A model generated the notes under the pieces. That model did not search any database. It was not told the DNA's origin and saw only the letters and a list, made by a program, of their open reading frames with translations. The translations under genes and the position numbers were made by a program. Shown piece by piece: positions 29,025 to 38,592 of a stretch of 64,000 nucleotides of DNA. Location: contig JARGXX010000022.1 of assembly GCA_030374765.1 (NCBI GenBank), positions 496,001 through 560,000 on the forward strand. The letters are read 5' to 3'. Within the stretch, counting starts at the first letter, position 1, and each line of letters begins with the position of its first letter. Source of the DNA: Agarophyton chilense. Lineage: Eukaryota; Rhodophyta; Florideophyceae; Gracilariales; Gracilariaceae.

Positions 29025-31115
29025 ATGGAGCCTCCTGCAACACGCAGCCGTTCCCGCCAAAGCGGTGATGCCAGGGGCACTGATGTTCCACAGGCCCTGG
29101 CTCCAACACCGGATTCCAGGGAGATACCGGTCACCGGCACTGAAGACCCGCAGCCCGATTCCGGGTTAACGACCGTCGCAACGGTGGTTTCTCCGCCTCC
29201 GCGGTTGGTCGACCAAGCGCGGGTTGTACGCTTGGAAGAGCAGCTCCGCTCCCTGCGGGCTGCTCACAATACCCTCTCGAGGGAGTTCACCTCTTTACGA
29301 GGAAGCCTCGCTAACCCCCCTACAAGTGAGTTAGCCGAGGATATCCTCGTATTGCGGTCGGACGTCAATACACTACTCGAGTGTTTTGGCGCTCCGTCTT
29401 CCTTCGCAGAAGGTATGGAGAATCGCTTCGAGCGTCTCCGAAGCCGACTTGAGTCGGTCGAGAGGACGTTAACCTCGCCCGCGAACGCGGCTAGACCGGT
29501 TGTCTCTCATCGAGAGACCCAGTCGCGGAACCGGAAGAGCCGGAAGAACCGGGATTCTAACCGTAAGCACGGACCCCCGTCCGACTCATCATCTGAGTCG
29601 GACGGTAAACCGAGTGACTCGGAGAGTTCCGATTCGTCGGTGAGCGATGACCCACAGGATCGTTATGGGCGCTCTTCCCGCTCAAAGCGGTCCTCTGCCA
29701 CCTACGGGGCCATCCGGTCGCGCCCCAAGGGTCGGCGACATCCGGGCCTCAAACCCTTGAAGCCCACCAACCCTCTGTACAGGACACTCCTGTCCTACCG
29801 GTATTACCGGCTAGAAGATTCATATTTAGGTCGGACACCGCGTGACACGGGTAAAGTGAAAGACTGCATCAAGCGGATGCAGCTTTCACTTCGTAACCAG
29901 TCATTTACTGGGGATGATCCAATTCTGGGCTTGGATTTCCTACACCGCTTTGTAGCGGAAGCCGATATACTCGGAATGAACGAAGGACAAGCCTACGTGG
30001 CGCTACCCTACTTTCTACGGGGTGTCGCTGAAGATCAGTTTTTGTCGGTTCGGGGCTCGTCGCGAGCCTCCGAAGGAGGTGTGACCTGCTGGCCCGAGGC
30101 CGTGCAGTACCTCCTGCGTTCCTACGCAACCAACACCGCGATACAAGCGGCGATACTCGCTTTGCGAGACACTCGACAACGCTCCGGCGAGCTCGAGACC
30201 GATTACTCGGTACGCCTGAATAAGGCTTTCCACCGTTGTGGTAATGTATACCCCGCTGGGGAACGCTGTACGATGTTCCTTGATGGCTTGGATACAGTCA
30301 TCAAGACTCTTGTCGCCCGTTACAGGGAACAAGAGCCGAAGGTGACCTACCATGAACTCGTACAGTTTGCCCGCGCAGAGGGAGATGCACTACGTGCACG
30401 CAATCCGGGAACCCGGTCGAAGGCCGCTAAGGCATTTCTGCTTGAGTCGGACTCTTCTTCACCGTCATTTGCGACGGATGGCATCCCCAAACAGGGTTAT
30501 GACAATATGAATGTCATCCATCACGATGGTTTATCTATTCCGACAACGGAATTACCGTCTACGACGGATGGCTCGGTTGACTCAACCGCAAGGGACACGG
30601 AGAACGGGCAGGTCTTTTATCTTAATGACCGCCGCACTCCGGCCCCCCGTATGCCGTACTCGAACGGAATGACACGAAGTCAGCGCCCTGGATGGGTTGG
30701 AAACCGGGAGCCCGGAAGATACACCGATGCTCGGAATGCCGTACCGCGAAACGAGGGAGTGACGTTGGTGTGCCAATTGTGCTACGAGCGCGGGCACACC
30801 TCCCCGCAATGCCTTTTATCGCTACGCGATATGGCGCGAGTGGTGGATAATTACGAAGCCCTCTCCCCGCAGGAGAAGGGCTCCGTGCCACTCACGTCAT
30901 ATCTCCGCGCGAAGACGGACTTCCCCAACGCATTGGCTCACACTGCGAATTCTCGGTATAAACCGGCTCAGCCGGCACGCGCCGCACCAGCGCCAAACCA
31001 CGCTGGTGGACCTCCACCCGCTCCTGCGGTAGCTACCGTGCAACGGAATCATGCACTCGTTGCCGAGGAAGTCGGGCCTTCGCCCGACCAGGACCCTGTA
31101 CAGGGAAAAGAATAG
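29025..31115 (+). CDS. Gag polyprotein of element D
   Basis: 696 residues from the ATG at 29025 (MEPPATRSRSRQ), uninterrupted. The frame is open 36 codons further upstream from 28917, but the shorter start matches the Gag N-terminus of element A in style and lies after the leader. Residues about 60-130 are coiled-coil-like (VVRLEEQLRSLRAAHN), followed by an acidic serine-rich and basic RK-rich stretch, then the capsid-like domain (VALPYFLRGVAEDQF, WPEAVQYLLRSYATN) conserved in E and H, and one CCHC zinc knuckle CQLCYERGHTSPQC near residue 585. It ends at TAG 31113, six bases after the slippery heptamer. Confidence 0.92.
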   Translation: MEPPATRSRSRQSGDARGTDVPQALAPTPDSREIPVTGTEDPQPDSGLTTVATVVSPPPRLVDQARVVRLEEQLRSLRAAHNTLSREFTSLRGSLANPPTSELAEDILVLRSDVNTLLECFGAPSSFAEGMENRFERLRSRLESVERTLTSPANAARPVVSHRETQSRNRKSRKNRDSNRKHGPPSDSSSESDGKPSDSESSDSSVSDDPQDRYGRSSRSKRSSATYGAIRSRPKGRRHPGLKPLKPTNPLYRTLLSYRYYRLEDSYLGRTPRDTGKVKDCIKRMQLSLRNQSFTGDDPILGLDFLHRFVAEADILGMNEGQAYVALPYFLRGVAEDQFLSVRGSSRASEGGVTCWPEAVQYLLRSYATNTAIQAAILALRDTRQRSGELETDYSVRLNKAFHRCGNVYPAGERCTMFLDGLDTVIKTLVARYREQEPKVTYHELVQFARAEGDALRARNPGTRSKAAKAFLLESDSSSPSFATDGIPKQGYDNMNVIHHDGLSIPTTELPSTTDGSVDSTARDTENGQVFYLNDRRTPAPRMPYSNGMTRSQRPGWVGNREPGRYTDARNAVPRNEGVTLVCQLCYERGHTSPQCLLSLRDMARVVDNYEALSPQEKGSVPLTSYLRAKTDFPNALAHTANSRYKPAQPARAAPAPNHAGGPPPAPAVATVQRNHALVAEEVGPSPDQDPVQGKE

Positions 31116-31137
31116 AGGGAATCTCCCCTTCGGGAGA
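31103..31137 (+). promoter_or_regulatory. -1 ribosomal frameshift signal at the gag/pro junction
   Basis: The heptamer G-GGA-AAA (31103-31109) sits in the correct X-XXY-YYZ register relative to the Gag frame, two codons before the Gag stop (GAA-TAG). The protease frame is exactly -1 and open across the whole overlap. After a 12-nt spacer comes a perfect 6-bp hairpin TCTCCC-CTTC-GGGAGA (31122-31137). This is the retroviral arrangement; the hairpin is short and no pseudoknot was worked out. Confidence 0.75.
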
Positions 31138-31876
31138 GGCGTCCTCAGAGTTGAGGCTGACGACGCCCGAGGCGCCGATGCCTCGCTCCCCGGTGAAAAT
31201 CCTGACAAGGAAGGACACCGCAGACGCGGACTCTAAACACCTCGGTGTGTTGCGTCGACCGTGGATACGGATTAGAAATAACCGGATCCTGGATAGAGTC
31301 TTGGTAATGGCCAAGCGTAACTACAAGGTTTACGCTGACCTTGGTCTGCACACGCAGTTTATGGTGAGACATCTCACTGTCCTGGATACAGGTGCTGGGC
31401 CGAACTTTATTGTGGAATCGGTTTTACCCCCGCCATTGCGGTCACTCATCCGTTCTGAAACGGTACCCGACGTGTCGGACGCCAATAACAACCCGTTGAA
31501 AACGGCTGGTGTGATCGACCTGGTCGTCAGGCTAGGGCGGATGGTGGTTAAACTAACTTTTATTGTGTGCCGCTCGCTGGCCGCGCCAGTTATACTGGGA
31601 TGTGACTACTGCGACAGGTTTGTCGACGCCATCCGCCCACGCCTTAAGCAGGTGGAACTTGAGGACGGATCGACCGTCCCCATTGTTCGTCAACCGCTGA
31701 AGCGGGCATCGAGGAAACACGTTCCTCTACCTGCTGCGCAGAAACCCACACCGGCGAACCGGGATTCTACGAAGCTACGCGTTGCCTCGTCAGTAACCAT
31801 ACCCCCGGAGAGCCAGGTTATGGTTTCAGTCAATTCCCGTCAACACGGTCTTCGGGTTGTTCAGCCCTTGCCCTAG
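31109..31876 (+). CDS. Protease part of the pol polyprotein of element D (frameshift product)
   Basis: Entered by -1 frameshifting at 31109; 255 codons to an in-frame TAG at 31874. The aspartic protease active site reads VLDTGAGPNFI, followed by LGCDYCDRF, the equivalent of the ILG flap-side motif. Similar segments are VLDTGAGPNSI with LGCDYCERF in element E and VLDTGAAPNLI with LGCDFIDKH in H. The frame on the other side of the TAG is the same one, so the stop alone separates protease from RT. Confidence 0.85.
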   Translation, partial: RIEGISPSGEASSELRLTTPEAPMPRSPVKILTRKDTADADSKHLGVLRRPWIRIRNNRILDRVLVMAKRNYKVYADLGLHTQFMVRHLTVLDTGAGPNFIVESVLPPPLRSLIRSETVPDVSDANNNPLKTAGVIDLVVRLGRMVVKLTFIVCRSLAAPVILGCDYCDRFVDAIRPRLKQVELEDGSTVPIVRQPLKRASRKHVPLPAAQKPTPANRDSTKLRVASSVTIPPESQVMVSVNSRQHGLRVVQPLP

Positions 31877-34800
31877 TTGTACGAGAAATTTCAGTTAACC
31901 GTTGCGAACGGAATCGTGCAAGTCACGCCGAATTCCCCTTTCAGGGTGTTGGTTGCCAACCTGGGGAAGGCACCCCAGACGCTGGCAAAGAACCAAGTCA
32001 TTGGGTCTGTGACGCCGCACCCGCTCGCGATGCTCCCTACAAAGGTGACGGCTGCCGAAGTACTCGGGATAACCCCCTCTACCGAAGATGGTCTCCCGGT
32101 ATCCGGTGCAGAAACCTCCGGGGAGGCACAGCAGTTGGCGCTCGATAAAACCGTCAAGACGGATGCATTTCCGACCTCGTCGGTTCCCACACCTGACACC
32201 AGGGCACAGCCTACGAGCTACGATAAGATAGACCCGATCAAGGCCCTCGAGGACCTGGACCTGAGTCATGTACCGGTCTCACACCGGGACCGCTTACGCG
32301 GAATGCTACGCGAGTTTACCACAATGTGGGACGGCTCACTGGGTGAGATCAATACAACCGAACATCGGATAGACTTGCTACCGGACGCACGTCCGGTTGC
32401 ACAACCCCCTTACAGGGCGGGACCGAAAGCTCGGGAGGAGGAAGAATTTCAGGTGGACAAGATGCTCCGTGCTGGAGTCATCGAGCCCGCCCAATCTCCT
32501 TGGGCTTCACCGGTGGTGCTGGCCCTCAAGGCTGACGGCACTTGGCGGTTTTGCGTTGACTACCGCCGCCTCAATGCCGTCACCGTGAGGGATACCTACC
32601 CGATTCCGCGCATGGACGAGTGTATAGACTCGCTCGGGGACGCTACCGTGTTTACGGCTCTGGATGCTAACTGGGGCTACTGGCAAGTCCCAGTCCGAAA
32701 AGAGGACCAAGACAAAACCGCGTTTGTTTGCCACTCGGGTTCCTACCGCTTCAAGCGGATGCCGTTTGGTTTAACCAATGCACCGGCCAGCTTTCAAAGG
32801 GCAATAGACATACTGATGTCGCGTTTCAAGTGGCGCACGTGCCTTGTCTACTTGGACGACATCATTGGCTTTTCCAGAAACCTGGACGATCACCTGACCC
32901 ACGTGCGGGACGTGATGACCGTACTGCGAGACGCAGGAATAACCCTCAAGTTCAGGAAGTGCGAGTTCTTCACCGACACGGTGAAGTATCTCGGGCACGT
33001 CATCTGTCTAGGACGGTTAATGATCGAACAAGTTCGTATCAAGTCCCTCTGCGAGGCGAAGGAGCCCCGTACTCAAACGGATCTCCGATCCTTTTTAGGT
33101 CTGGTCAACGTCTATCGACGGTTTATACCGAGTTTCTCGGATATCGCCGCTCCGCTAAACGCGCTACTGCGGAAGGGCCAGCCACCGAAGCTGGCGCCAT
33201 TCACCACCGATCAGTCGGAATCTTTTCGCTCCTTGATTAAGGCAGTTACGACAGCTCCCATCCTATCCTTGCCCAAACTTGGGCTTCCCTACTCCATCGA
33301 CACCGACGCCAGCGAACACCAGGTGGGCTGCGCACTGTTCCAAACCACCCCCGAGGGGGAACGCAAACCAATTGGCTATTGGTCCCGCACGCTGAACGTC
33401 CACGAGCGCAACTACTCGGTCTCCGAGAAAGAGTGCCTCGCAGTGGTCTGGGCGCTATCCACTCTGCGCCCATACCTCATGGGCGTTCATTTCACCGTGT
33501 ACACGGACCATGCCTCGTTGAGGTGGCTGCTGAACATCGCAGATCCTTCTGGCCGCTTAATGCGGTGGCGCCTCCGCTTGGCGGAATTGGACTTCGAGGT
33601 CGTCTACAAAAAGGGTGTCCAGAACACCCAAGCAGACGCCCTCTCTCGATTACCTACGACAGGTGAAGCACTTGCCGACCCGGAGGTCGACGAGATCCCG
33701 TGCTTTACCTTGGAAGGGGTAACACCGACGGAGTCGGATTGGCCCGAAACCGGGAAAGACACCATGGAAATGGATGAGCTACTCGCAGCGCGCGAGAATG
33801 AAACAGCCGTACCCGTGGCACCATTGCTTAGAAGCCCCGCCGTGGTACCGCACCCCTCACGGGGTCTCTCCGATATACCGACTTTATCGGAACCACCGGC
33901 AATGCCGGAAACACCTGGCCCTCGCGGCCAGCTACCCTTACGGGCGCCGCGCAGCGGTATTTATACCCGCCATGCGGTTAGCCCTCCATCACCCGTCACT
34001 CCGTCTAAGGAGGGGGAGGGGACCCGCTCAATCGCGGAAGCATCGCCGTCGCAACGGAAGTTTAACCGGACAACCCGGGCAAGGCCCTCGAGCGGGCAAC
34101 CGGCATCGTCGCCGGACGCCAATCCGCTCCCGCGGGACGCGGCGGTCAACCCGACCGCCACGCAACCCCGAAAGGGGAACCAAGGCGCTCGAAGACCCGA
34201 AGCCGGGAAGCGAGACCCTACGGACGCTCCGCATCGCGTGGAAGCAACTAAGGGCTCCCCGCGCATTCGCGGTCGCACACCGAGCGTTTCGGTCGATACC
34301 GGTACTCCGGCGGGCGCTGCGCAAGCAGGTTTAGCGAGCCACTCCGTTGAGAACGGTACGAACCCCATGGGGGAAAAGGGGCGCGACGACAAGTCGAAAA
34401 CCGCCTCCCTTGCCGAACAATCGGAGCCAACCGTCCGCGGCGGCCCGACCACCCGTCCTCAAGGTCACGTGACCCGGGGGGGAGATCGGACCAATGGGCA
34501 CCCGGCATCCCGGTCATTGGCTGACAGCCACCCCGCGGAGGCGGACCGCCGGGACGGTGAACCACTCACCGCCCACGGCGCACCGCACAGCGGAAACTGC
34601 CCACCAATGGGAACGCCGCATGCCGCAAAACAAGCGGAGGCCTCCGGCGAACCGTCACCAAGACGGAAGGACCCCTGCAAACTCGCGGTAAGGGCGGACT
34701 TCAGGGAAGCCCCTACCGCCCAGCGGAAAAACAACCCGGCCGCGCCGGCAACTTCCGCGAAGCGGTACGGCAGCCCCGGCAACCCGGCAACAACCGCAGA

Positions 34801-35110
34801 GCGGAATGACAAACCGGGTGACCCGGAACAGGCGACGACGAGCCCAGCACCACGTGGCGCTGAGGCTCGGGCCACCACCACCCGGCAAGGCCGGCAAGTT
34901 TACGTGCAGGACTACGTCCTCGACCGAATCGTCGGACATAGCTACGATGAGCACGGGGTGCTCCAGTACCGGACCCGTTGGTACGGATACGGGCCGGAGT
35001 GGGACACCCCGGAGCCCATCGAGCACCTCCCGCACTCCGCGGTAATGCGATACCACCGCCTTGCGGGGACCGCACTCCCAGCCACGCTGGTAAACGCCCA
35101 AGAGGGATAA
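31877..35110 (+). CDS. RT, RNase H and chromodomain of element D (integrase missing)
   Basis: 1077 codons in the same frame as the protease after the TAG at 31874-31876. RT motifs: WRFCVDYRRLNAVTV, TALDANWGYWQVPV, FGLTNAPASFQRAI and the catalytic CLVYLDDIIGFS (near residue 325). RNase H: IDTDASEHQVGCALF, ISEKECLAV-type VSEKECLAVVWAL and YTDHASLRWLL (near 541), ending ADALSRLPT. Instead of an HHCC zinc region and DDE core there follows about 400 residues of low-complexity P/R/A/T-rich sequence, then a chromodomain (YVLDRIVGHSYDEHG ... YRTRWYGYGPEWDTPEPI, residues about 1010-1060). E and H keep an integrase at the equivalent place, so D has lost it. The whole downstream frame is intact. Confidence 0.9.
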   Translation: MYEKFQLTVANGIVQVTPNSPFRVLVANLGKAPQTLAKNQVIGSVTPHPLAMLPTKVTAAEVLGITPSTEDGLPVSGAETSGEAQQLALDKTVKTDAFPTSSVPTPDTRAQPTSYDKIDPIKALEDLDLSHVPVSHRDRLRGMLREFTTMWDGSLGEINTTEHRIDLLPDARPVAQPPYRAGPKAREEEEFQVDKMLRAGVIEPAQSPWASPVVLALKADGTWRFCVDYRRLNAVTVRDTYPIPRMDECIDSLGDATVFTALDANWGYWQVPVRKEDQDKTAFVCHSGSYRFKRMPFGLTNAPASFQRAIDILMSRFKWRTCLVYLDDIIGFSRNLDDHLTHVRDVMTVLRDAGITLKFRKCEFFTDTVKYLGHVICLGRLMIEQVRIKSLCEAKEPRTQTDLRSFLGLVNVYRRFIPSFSDIAAPLNALLRKGQPPKLAPFTTDQSESFRSLIKAVTTAPILSLPKLGLPYSIDTDASEHQVGCALFQTTPEGERKPIGYWSRTLNVHERNYSVSEKECLAVVWALSTLRPYLMGVHFTVYTDHASLRWLLNIADPSGRLMRWRLRLAELDFEVVYKKGVQNTQADALSRLPTTGEALADPEVDEIPCFTLEGVTPTESDWPETGKDTMEMDELLAARENETAVPVAPLLRSPAVVPHPSRGLSDIPTLSEPPAMPETPGPRGQLPLRAPRSGIYTRHAVSPPSPVTPSKEGEGTRSIAEASPSQRKFNRTTRARPSSGQPASSPDANPLPRDAAVNPTATQPRKGNQGARRPEAGKRDPTDAPHRVEATKGSPRIRGRTPSVSVDTGTPAGAAQAGLASHSVENGTNPMGEKGRDDKSKTASLAEQSEPTVRGGPTTRPQGHVTRGGDRTNGHPASRSLADSHPAEADRRDGEPLTAHGAPHSGNCPPMGTPHAAKQAEASGEPSPRRKDPCKLAVRADFREAPTAQRKNNPAAPATSAKRYGSPGNPATTAERNDKPGDPEQATTSPAPRGAEARATTTRQGRQVYVQDYVLDRIVGHSYDEHGVLQYRTRWYGYGPEWDTPEPIEHLPHSAVMRYHRLAGTALPATLVNAQEG

Positions 35111-35634
35111 ACCGTGAACACGGAATGGAATGGCTGATGGCGCCACGCGCCATCTCCGTCCATGCCCCAACGCGGGGAAGGAAGCAACCGCTCACGCTAT
35201 CCCAACGTCATTGGTGGTCGTGCCAGTTACCTGGTCCACGCGCGAAGCGCCCACCGTTAAACACGGAACTCCCAGCTAGGCTGGTTCCCTGCAACGCCGG
35301 AAACCCGGTAGAAGGCCGGTACCCCGGAAAGAAAGAAGTGGACTTGGGAAAGGGCGTCGGAAAGGCGACCCTCTTCTTTTATTTCTCACTACTGGCAAGG
35401 GCGCCCTGGTGGCGCCGCCCTATATTCTACCGGAAGCTCCGGTCATTCCTCCGCACGAGGTGGACCCCCGCCCAGGCGGTTGGCTAAGGCATCCCGCATG
35501 GCGGCCACATCACCCGAGATCTCGGAAGGGCGAAGCCCCACCTCCCGAAGGAAGCGCGCGATGACCTCGCCCCGCTCCGCGCCAGCGACGGTTGCGGGCG
35601 GGCCCGCCACCGATGGAGTCGGATAGGAATCCGT
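35111..35634. other. Spacer between pol and the antisense ORF of element D
   Basis: The sense pol frame stops at 35110 and the extended antisense frame stops at 35635, so the two are convergent and do not overlap. No additional conserved frame is seen here. Confidence 0.5.
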
Positions 35635-36000
35635 TCACAAGGCATCAGCAGCCCCGGATGGGGCCGCACCACCGTATTCAACGGACTCCTCACCGGCCTC
35701 GCCGGACCCGTCATCCTCCATCGGAGCGTAACCCGGATCCTCCGGTTCGATGTCGACCATCGGGTCACTATCCGCATAGTCGCTGTAATAGTCGCTCGAG
35801 TCGACATACCCTCGCGGGTGGTCGGCCGGGACTTCACGCGGCGCATGCCGGTTGGCTTCCGCTTCCTCGCGGCTGATCTCGTGGTACTCCCAGGGGTCGA
35901 AATAGACGAAATCCCCCGCTAGCGCGGTATTCCTCCCGAGTCCGGGGCCAGACCCGCGACGCGGTTGAATGCGTTGGGAGTTCTCCAGCGGGACCTCATC

Positions 36001-37218
36001 CTACTGGACCCCCTCCACAAAGTAGAGGAGGCCCAGCATCTCTTCTTCGTTCGCCTCGCCCCCGAGGGGGATGCGCATGTCCAAACGACGGATCGCAGCC
36101 CGCACACGCGGTGGCACGTACCACAATCGGTATTGGTCGTACGCCTCAGCGAGGATAAAAGCCGCAGTGCCGACGGCCCATTCGCTTACCACGACGGACC
36201 ACCACCCCGACTGGGGATCGTTCAAGAACGACGACCCTACATAGGTGAATACTGGGGGCAGCTCAACGAAGCAACCCCAGCACGCCTCCAAGGAGGACCA
36301 CCAGTCTGGGAGACTGACGTACCGACCACGTCGGTGAGCAGGCGCAATGCGCTCAATCTCCGTGTTCTGGTACGGTACAAAATACCCGGTCCGGGCCCGC
36401 CAACGCCGCTCATCGCGGATGAAGTTTCGAAGGAAGTTCGAGCGCGACTGCCGCGGTTGGTAGCGGAACTCTGCCCGAAGAATCGGTCGTGCCCAGCAAA
36501 GGGCTTCTTGCCGAGCGATCGGTGTGCCCCTCCAAACGAGGGTTTCCAATCCGTTAAGACGGTCACAGTACGACATTTCCCCGCGAGTGCAGTAAAGGTG
36601 GACGTCGAATTCGCCCTCTGGCGGTATCGGGAACTCGAAAGGCGCCCGATGGTGCCTGAGATAAGCGATCCGCACAAGCGTGGCTTGAGCCTCCGCAGAG
36701 GATTCACCGCGTCGGCGGAGTATGTGGTGTACCGGGATGGCGATACGATTACGCCAATCCCAGGACAGGGTCACCACGCCGGACAGGTCGCCCGGGAGCA
36801 TCTCCGAGTTATCGGTGTAGGATTGGATCAAATCCTCGTCGCGGACAGCCAATGGGTGAAACCAAGGCGCATACCGCAACCTCGCGGAGCCATGCCGAGT
36901 TCTCGGATTCGCACCCACAAGGGCGTCGTAGGTCGGCCACTGCGGTGGGTCCGCCTGTCCGCGAAAGCGGGCGCCAATACGGCGGTCTTCGTACGCGAGG
37001 TTGGTAATATCCCCAGGGTGGGGCGCAGACCGGAAGCCGGTGGAACCGCCAAGGGCGGGAGTCGCGGATGTGTTATGATGGTCGGGGTTGGACATGGTGC
37101 GCGTTGGTGTGCTGTGGTTGGAATCGGAGGCGGAGGGCGTGCGTGGGATCCTTGGTGAAGGTGTGTTGGTTTCCGGAGACCCGGTGTCCGACGCGCTCTT
37201 ATCATGACGAGCTGCCAT
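36001..37218 (-). CDS. Antisense ORF of element D, unknown protein family
   Basis: 405 codons from the ATG at 37218 (MAARHDKSASDTG), which lies 48 bp inside the 3' LTR boundary, to a TAG at 36001. Frame and similarity continue past the TAG to a TGA at 35635 (total 527 codons), including GDFVYFDPWEYHEI and an acidic tail, so the TAG is probably a W-to-stop change (element E has W there). Residues 1-75 are S/T/P-rich. Then come the blocks shared with E and H: WFHPLAVRDEDLI, GYFVPYQNTEIERI, CFVELPPVFTYVGSSF, YDQYRLWYVPPRVR. The product is rich in W, Y and R; no membrane helix, zinc site or known catalytic motif is recognised. Function unknown. Confidence 0.7.
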   Translation of the reverse strand: MAARHDKSASDTGSPETNTPSPRIPRTPSASDSNHSTPTRTMSNPDHHNTSATPALGGSTGFRSAPHPGDITNLAYEDRRIGARFRGQADPPQWPTYDALVGANPRTRHGSARLRYAPWFHPLAVRDEDLIQSYTDNSEMLPGDLSGVVTLSWDWRNRIAIPVHHILRRRGESSAEAQATLVRIAYLRHHRAPFEFPIPPEGEFDVHLYCTRGEMSYCDRLNGLETLVWRGTPIARQEALCWARPILRAEFRYQPRQSRSNFLRNFIRDERRWRARTGYFVPYQNTEIERIAPAHRRGRYVSLPDWWSSLEACWGCFVELPPVFTYVGSSFLNDPQSGWWSVVVSEWAVGTAAFILAEAYDQYRLWYVPPRVRAAIRRLDMRIPLGGEANEEEMLGLLYFVEGVQ

Positions 37219-37252
37219 GCCGACTTCCTCTTCGAGGTGTTCGCCCTGTCTT

Positions 37253-37265
37253 AAGGGGGGGGATA
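37253..37265 (+). other. Polypurine tract of element D
   Basis: AAGGGGGGGGATA immediately before the TG of the 3' LTR, the expected position of the plus-strand primer. Confidence 0.85.
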
Positions 37266-38129
37266 TGAAGAGCAACGTCCTCCAGGGAGGTTTTTGGGGA
37301 CTTAAGTTTTTTCCGGAGCCTCCGGCGTGCAACCTCGTTATGAGTAGGAGTAATCCGTTTCACGGCGATGACCGGAACGCCGGTGATGCACCGGCGGGAG
37401 CGGGTGCCATACACGTGGCCGCAGCGCCCGCGCGACACGTGGCCGCCAGATTGGCCCCTTTTGTTAGACGGACATTTAGCTATTTAGGATAGACTTTATT
37501 TATTGTATTCTACGGTGACTACAGTACTTAGGCCGCCGGCCTCGCGGCCGCCGGTCCAGTAAAGTCTCCCCAACAAGGGTGATCTTGGTCCTCCAGATCT
37601 TGGCTCTGGGTCGAACCGCCTGCGCGGATATAGAACTCCTTACGGAGGGATTTCCCGTGGTGCACGGCTTCCCAACCCCCTTGGACGTTCAAGCAGCCTT
37701 CGTGTGTTGGGTATCTATTCCCACTTTCGTGGTTCCGCCCGTGTATACGGTTTGCTACACCCGGCAGTGCCGGCTATTTCCGAGTCCCCTCTTGCGACTC
37801 GTGGTCAACCTCGCCCTCTTGCCTCCGTTCCCATTTTCCTTCCCTTTTCCTCCCCTTCATTGGGCAATTCCCGCTCTTGCGGCTCGCACTGACACCTGTC
37901 GTGCTCGCCACTCTCGTGGGTTTTGCCTCCTCAGAGGATACGCAAGCACCGCTTCGGCGGATATTCTCGGCTTCTTTCAACCTCCCTGCGCCCGTCGCGA
38001 CGGTTCGGCTCCGGCTTACACCCGGCATTGCGCGCCGATCCCTGGGAGGGCTCTACCGCGCCGGTTACCTCGTGAGAGGAAGATCCGGACGTCTTCGTAG
38101 GTTTTCCCCCTTGGGGGCATTGTCCTACA
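37266..38129 (+). repeat. 3' LTR of element D (864 bp)
   Basis: Same ends and length as the 5' LTR; differences seen include A/G at the CACC(A/G)GCGGG and ACAC(A/G)TGGCC sites. Followed directly by the target duplication CCCGT. Confidence 0.95.
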
Positions 38130-38592
38130 CCCGTCGCACGTTAGTTCATCCACCCCTCTGTCGACCAGAGTGCTACCACCACCGTGGGTTCATATTTAAT
38201 CGCCGACACTTGTCGTAGTCTCGCCCCTGTATAGGTTTTCGTCCTCGTTTTCCTCTTGTTCTCCTTTTTTGACTCTCGTGAGTGGCCGCCTCACTCACCT
38301 CCCTCGTCCATCTCATACGAGTGTTTCCTCGCTCCTTTTCCGACAATCGCCGTGGTACCGCTCCGCATAGGATTGGTCACACCCCGTACTGTGCCGTGCT
38401 CACCTGAACACTCTAGGTATATCCCGCCGGATTGGCCTCGGTCTTACACCCGACTCCGTCGTGCCTTTCCAGAGTGGCTCTGTTTCTGTGCTCCGCTGGG
38501 ACGCGTCTCCTCCGCCTGAGGCGTGTTTCTCAAGAGAGAAAGATCCCGAACATCTTCGTGGTGTCTCCGCTCCAAGCGTTGTCCTTCATACA
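38130..38592 (+). repeat. Right piece of the older LTR that element D interrupts
   Basis: Ends GCGTTGTCCTTCATACA, close to the end of the element D LTR (GCATTGTCCTACA), and shares GAAAGATCCCGA..TCTTCGT with it. After 38592 the transposase remnant resumes, so this solo or remnant LTR was inserted in the DNA transposon before element D arrived. Confidence 0.6.

Larger units (their letters stand above)
28017..38129 (+). mobile_element. Element D: young Ty3/gypsy chromodomain retrotransposon without integrase, with an antisense ORF
   Basis: A 10,113-bp insertion. Two LTRs of exactly 864 bp differ at only about ten positions by eye. The perfect 5-bp target duplication CCCGT lies at 28012-28016 and 38130-38134. 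A primer-binding site (28884) and a polypurine tract (37253-37265) are in place. Order: LTR, gag, -1 frameshift site, protease, RT, RNase H, a long linker, chromodomain, an antisense ORF, LTR. The HHCC and DDE integrase domains present between RNase H and chromodomain in relatives E and H are absent. It interrupts an older LTR, which interrupts a PIF/Harbinger element. Confidence 0.95.

Noticed and set aside
34028..35195. Long minus-strand ORFs opposite the C-terminal linker of element D pol
   Set aside because: They arise from GC-rich low-complexity sequence open in several frames and have no counterpart in E or H, unlike the antisense ORF at 36001-37218.
35965..37158. 397-codon plus-strand ORF in element D
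   Set aside because: It is the reverse-complement shadow of the antisense ORF. The antisense frame has the homologues in E and H; this one does not.
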